DNA from: PALSA-1355 sp031400775
Lineage (GTDB): Bacteria > Planctomycetota > Planctomycetia > Pirellulales > PALSA-1355
DNA length: 14,403 nt
Assembly: GCA_031400775.1 (NCBI GenBank)
Contig: JANNQN010000029.1
Coordinates: 1 to 14,403 of the forward strand
Direction of reading: 5' to 3'
The notes under the pieces were generated by a model that did not search any database, was not told where the DNA came from, and saw only the letters and a program-made list of their open reading frames with translations. The position numbers were made by a program, and so were the translations under genes. Below, piece by piece: positions 13,224 to 14,403 of the stretch (its first letter is position 1; every line of letters starts with the position of its first letter).

Positions 13224-14081
13224 TCAAGAACGGCCCAGGCCCGCGATTGTCACCAGCACGTTCAAGCTGCCCGAGCGAAAGCCTTCCAGGTCGAGCGTCA
13301 CGAATTTGAAGCCCAGCGCTTTGAATCGCTCGACCAAAGTATCTCGAAGCGGCCCTTCGCAAAGTCGGGCCAAGGCCTCGATCGGCACTTCCAATCGGGC
13401 CACGTCCCCTTTGTGGTATCGCACGCGGACCACGCCCAAGCCCTGCTCGCGCAGAAACTGCTCGCCCCGATCGATCATCGCCAGCCGCTCGGGTGTCACG
13501 GCCTCGCCATAGGCGACGCGGCTGCTCAGACAGGGCGTGGCCGGTTTATCCCAGGTCGGCAGCTCCCACTCGGCGGCCAATGCCCGCACGTCGGCCTTGC
13601 GAAAGCCGCACTCGGCCAGAGGGCTGGCCACGCGATGTTCTTTGGCCGCCCGCATGCCGGGGCGATAGTCGCCCAGATCGTCGACGTTGGCGCCGTTGAG
13701 CACCACGGCCACGCCCAGCCGCTCGGCCAGACCCTCCAGATGCGTGTACAGCTCGGTCTTGCAGTGGTAACAGCGGTCCGGCGCGTTCTGTAAATAGTCG
13801 GGGTTCGAGAACTCGTCGGTGGCGATCACCTCGTGGCGAATCCCGATCAAGCGGGCCAGCTCGACCGCCTCTTCCAACTCGCCCGCGGCCAGGCTGGCGC
13901 TGGTGCCGGTGACGGCGACCGCCGCATCGCCCAGGGCCAGTTGCGCGGCCTTGGCCACGACCGTGCTGTCGATGCCGCCGGAGAAGGCCACCGCGCAGGT
14001 GCCGTAGCCGCCCAGCAGGTTCAGCAGTTGATCGCGCTTGGCAGAGAGGTCAGAGACGAGTTCCGCGGTGAGCTCAGACAT
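13224..14081 (-). CDS. larE: ATP-dependent sulfur transferase LarE, probable [4Fe-4S] type
   Basis: Encodes 285 residues, the normal LarE length, from the ATG at 14081. The N-terminal PP-loop motif SGGIDST (34-40) adenylates the nicotinic-acid-derived substrate carboxylate. The family then inserts sulfur to make the nickel-pincer cofactor of lactate racemase and related LarA enzymes. Other family segments are TGTSASLAAGELEEAVELA, NGANVDDLGDYRPGMRAA, SPLAECGFRKADVRALA and WDKPATPCLSSRVAYGE. Three cysteines, C104 and C107 (DRCYHCKTELY) and C184 (TPCLSSR), match the arrangement reported for LarE proteins that hold a [4Fe-4S] cluster and act catalytically, rather than the single sacrificial cysteine of the Lactobacillus enzyme. 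larA, larB and larC are not in the window. AGGGG lies about 10 bases upstream of the start. Confidence 0.9.
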   Translation of the reverse strand: MSELTAELVSDLSAKRDQLLNLLGGYGTCAVAFSGGIDSTVVAKAAQLALGDAAVAVTGTSASLAAGELEEAVELARLIGIRHEVIATDEFSNPDYLQNAPDRCYHCKTELYTHLEGLAERLGVAVVLNGANVDDLGDYRPGMRAAKEHRVASPLAECGFRKADVRALAAEWELPTWDKPATPCLSSRVAYGEAVTPERLAMIDRGEQFLREQGLGVVRVRYHKGDVARLEVPIEALARLCEGPLRDTLVERFKALGFKFVTLDLEGFRSGSLNVLVTIAGLGRS

Positions 14082-14303
14082 GGTCGGAAGGCCCCTAGCG
14101 CGACATGTGCGCCGGCGTCAGCCCCGGTAAACCACCGTGCCAGCGCCACGATCTTTAGCCTAGCACGGTGCGCCGCGCCCAACAAGAACGGCGTGCGGAC
14201 GGCTCGGACCGCCCTTTGTCCTCGCATGCATTGCAGGGTGTTCGCAGTGGCTGATCGTAGAACTTTCGGGCGCGTTGAAAACCTCTGGCGCTCTCTGCGG
14301 GGG

Positions 14304-14349
14304 TTGAGTAAATTGGGCATTGAATTTGATTCCAGTTTACTCAAGGAGG
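14304..14349 (+). promoter_or_regulatory. 9-bp inverted repeat touching a perfect Shine-Dalgarno
   Basis: TTGAGTAAA (14304-14312) and TTTACTCAA (14336-14344) are exact inverted copies, 23 bases apart and 32 bases centre to centre, about three helical turns. The right arm shares its last two bases with AAGGAGG (14343-14349), a perfect Shine-Dalgarno six bases before the ATG at 14356. It could be an operator for a dimeric repressor, or an RNA stem that masks the ribosome site. Confidence 0.6.
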
Positions 14350-14355
14350 CGGGCG

Positions 14356-14403
14356 ATGGAACCGGTGACGATGACTGCTCGGACGGCGTTGCAACAACTG
14401 CTG
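14356..14403 (+). CDS. start of an unidentified gene, cut by the window edge
   Basis: ATG at 14356 is preceded by AAGGAGG at ideal spacing, so this is very likely a real start. Only 16 residues are visible (MEPVTMTARTALQQLL), which is too short to assign a family. It is divergent from larE, with a 274-base spacer, so a role linked to larE is possible but unsupported. Confidence 0.6.
   Translation, partial: MEPVTMTARTALQQLL

Noticed and set aside
14275..14314. Promoter TTGAAA ... TAAATT for the rightmost gene
   Set aside because: The boxes are 28 bases apart, too far for a sigma70-type promoter; no better pair was convincing.
1..14403. CRISPR array, transposase, integrase or phage genes
   Set aside because: No regularly spaced repeats of CRISPR size and no DDE, HUH or tyrosine-recombinase motifs were seen in any plausible reading frame.

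Overview
The window looks like chromosomal DNA from a planctomycete, most likely in or near the Pirellulales. The lineage clues are a secreted PQQ-type beta-propeller protein whose mature N-terminus is DWPQWRGPQRNG, a Ser/Thr kinase with the planctomycete-style N-terminal helical extension and a DMG motif in place of DFG, a high G+C coding background, frequent GTG starts, and many intergenic inverted repeats. The lineage is inferred from motifs only; no rRNA or marker gene is present.

Left block (1-4098, all + strand): the 3' part of a CpsD/CapB-type P-loop ATPase with a degenerate Walker A motif, an ExeA/GspA-type AAA+ ATPase, a GT39-like polytopic glycosyltransferase, a small four-helix membrane protein and an NTF2/SnoaL-like protein. 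The first three fit an exopolysaccharide or protein-glycan locus. The last three are tightly packed: the stop and start are adjacent at 3256/3257, and there is an ATGA overlap at 3703-3706.

Middle block (4109-10339, all - strand): a two-Rossmann flavoprotein, a class A FAD monooxygenase with an apparent one-base frameshift beside its start, a secreted beta-propeller protein, glycine oxidase (thiO) and a glutaredoxin-like protein. Between the two flavoproteins is a patchwork containing a decayed 5' half of a tRNA-Arg(UCU) gene and several hairpins. With the lower G+C of the monooxygenase, this suggests a recombination or insertion junction.

Right block (10492-14403): a tail-anchored Ser/Thr kinase and an HExxH putative metalloprotein on +, then larE on - (three conserved cysteines, suggesting the iron-sulfur cluster type), then the first 16 codons of an unidentified + gene. 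That last gene has a perfect Shine-Dalgarno touching one arm of a 9-bp inverted repeat. A 71-bp nested inverted repeat fills the gap between the HExxH gene and larE.

No complete RNA gene, CRISPR array, transposase or integrase was found. I see no clear multi-gene new system. The best leads are the tRNA-half junction, the frameshifted monooxygenase, the P-loop-defective polysaccharide ATPase beside an intact AAA+ partner, the orphan HExxH protein, and the structured intergenic elements.
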